This document shows, piece by piece, positions 6,137-6,245 of a DNA stretch of 6,245 nucleotides. The first letter of the stretch is position 1, and every line of letters starts with the position of its first letter. Source of the DNA: a bacterium (GTDB lineage: Bacteria > Lindowbacteria > 2-12-FULL-62-27); assembly GCA_016202645.1 (NCBI GenBank), contig JACQOF010000047.1:1-6245 (forward strand). Reading direction: 5' to 3'. Made by a program: the position numbers and the translations under genes. A model generated the notes under the pieces. It had not been told where the DNA came from and did no database searches. It saw only the letters and a list, made by a program, of their open reading frames with translations.

Positions 6137-6245
6137 TGGCTTTGAGACACCTCGGTTAAGAAATTAGTGAGCAAAGCGGGTGTCGTCGTCAGGTCATGGG
6201 TACTCTCCTTGGGTTCGATGATGAGTTTGGGCAGGTTGATTCCGA
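6133..6245 (-). CDS. C-terminal end of an unrecognised upstream gene (partial)
   Basis: 36 codons are visible, open at the right window edge and ending at TGA 6133-6135. They begin GINLPKLIIEPKESTHDLTT and end LLTNFLTEVSQSH. The stop overlaps the ATPase start as TTGA, as is usual in a translationally coupled operon, and no competing frame is open across this stretch. I do not recognise the family. From operon logic it could be a nuclease partner of the ATPase, but nothing in these residues shows that. The last few codons could also be out-of-frame readthrough if the ATPase 5' end was lost by a deletion here. Confidence 0.45.
   Translation of the reverse strand, partial: GINLPKLIIEPKESTHDLTTTPALLTNFLTEVSQSH
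6148..6153 (-). promoter_or_regulatory. Possible ribosome binding site for the TTG start of the ATPase
   Basis: On the minus strand GAGGTG lies 11 nt before the TTG at 6136, somewhat far but usable. It sits inside the end of the upstream reading frame, so coupled re-initiation at the TTGA overlap would also serve. Confidence 0.35.

Noticed and set aside
4848-6167. Several plus-strand frames opposite the ATPase gene
   Set aside because: Low-complexity Ser/Arg/Ala antisense translations of coiled-coil codons; the minus-strand ATPase motifs explain the region.
1-6245. CRISPR arrays, tRNA or rRNA genes, insertion sequences
   Set aside because: No regularly spaced long repeats, no tRNA-like clover-leaf with an acceptor end, and no transposase sequence or long terminal inverted repeats were seen on either strand.

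Overview
The window looks like an accessory (defence/plasticity) stretch of a high-GC proteobacterial chromosome. The exact host cannot be read from the sequence. Every recognisable gene belongs to a class that moves around: a DUF4143-type ATPase, a Fic remnant, a VapBC45-type toxin-antitoxin pair, and an operon of putative nucleotide-modification proteins with a Rad50/SbcC-like ATPase. By eye, the first ~1.1 kb is clearly more GC-rich than the right-hand 3.7 kb, which fits a mosaic built from separate acquisitions.

Left part (1-1155, minus strand): an AAA ATPase of the AAA_14/DUF4143 type runs off the left edge, with 244 N-terminal residues visible. Upstream of it lies a 43-bp patch of phased TACCCA/TGGGTA half-sites. 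Next comes the C-terminal end of a Fic-family protein, whose catalytic part is missing.

Centre (1156-2406, plus strand): a short regulatory gap with a 22-bp imperfect palindrome, then a two-gene toxin-antitoxin operon. The antitoxin has an N-terminal HTH and a C-terminal DUF433 (VapB45-like). The toxin is a PIN-like protein (VapC45-like) that starts with TTG inside the antitoxin gene. The pair converges on the right-hand operon across 159 bp that hold a perfect 8-bp-stem hairpin.

Right part (2566-6245, minus strand, transcribed right to left): a tightly packed series. It starts with the last 36 codons of an unrecognised upstream gene. Then come a 684-codon SMC/Rad50-like ATPase with a zinc hook but no visible Walker A, a 51-codon fragment resembling the N-terminus of a type I restriction HsdR, an Nmad3-family protein and an Nmad2-family protein. 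Junctions are stop/start overlaps (TTGA, GTGA, TGATG) or a 9-nt gap, so the genes are probably translated together.

The most interesting content is this ATPase + Nmad3 + Nmad2 operon. It is a plausible, poorly described nucleotide-modification-linked DNA processing or anti-phage module, but here its ATPase seems to have lost its 5' end and a restriction gene next to it survives only as a stub. Whether the system works in this genome is open.
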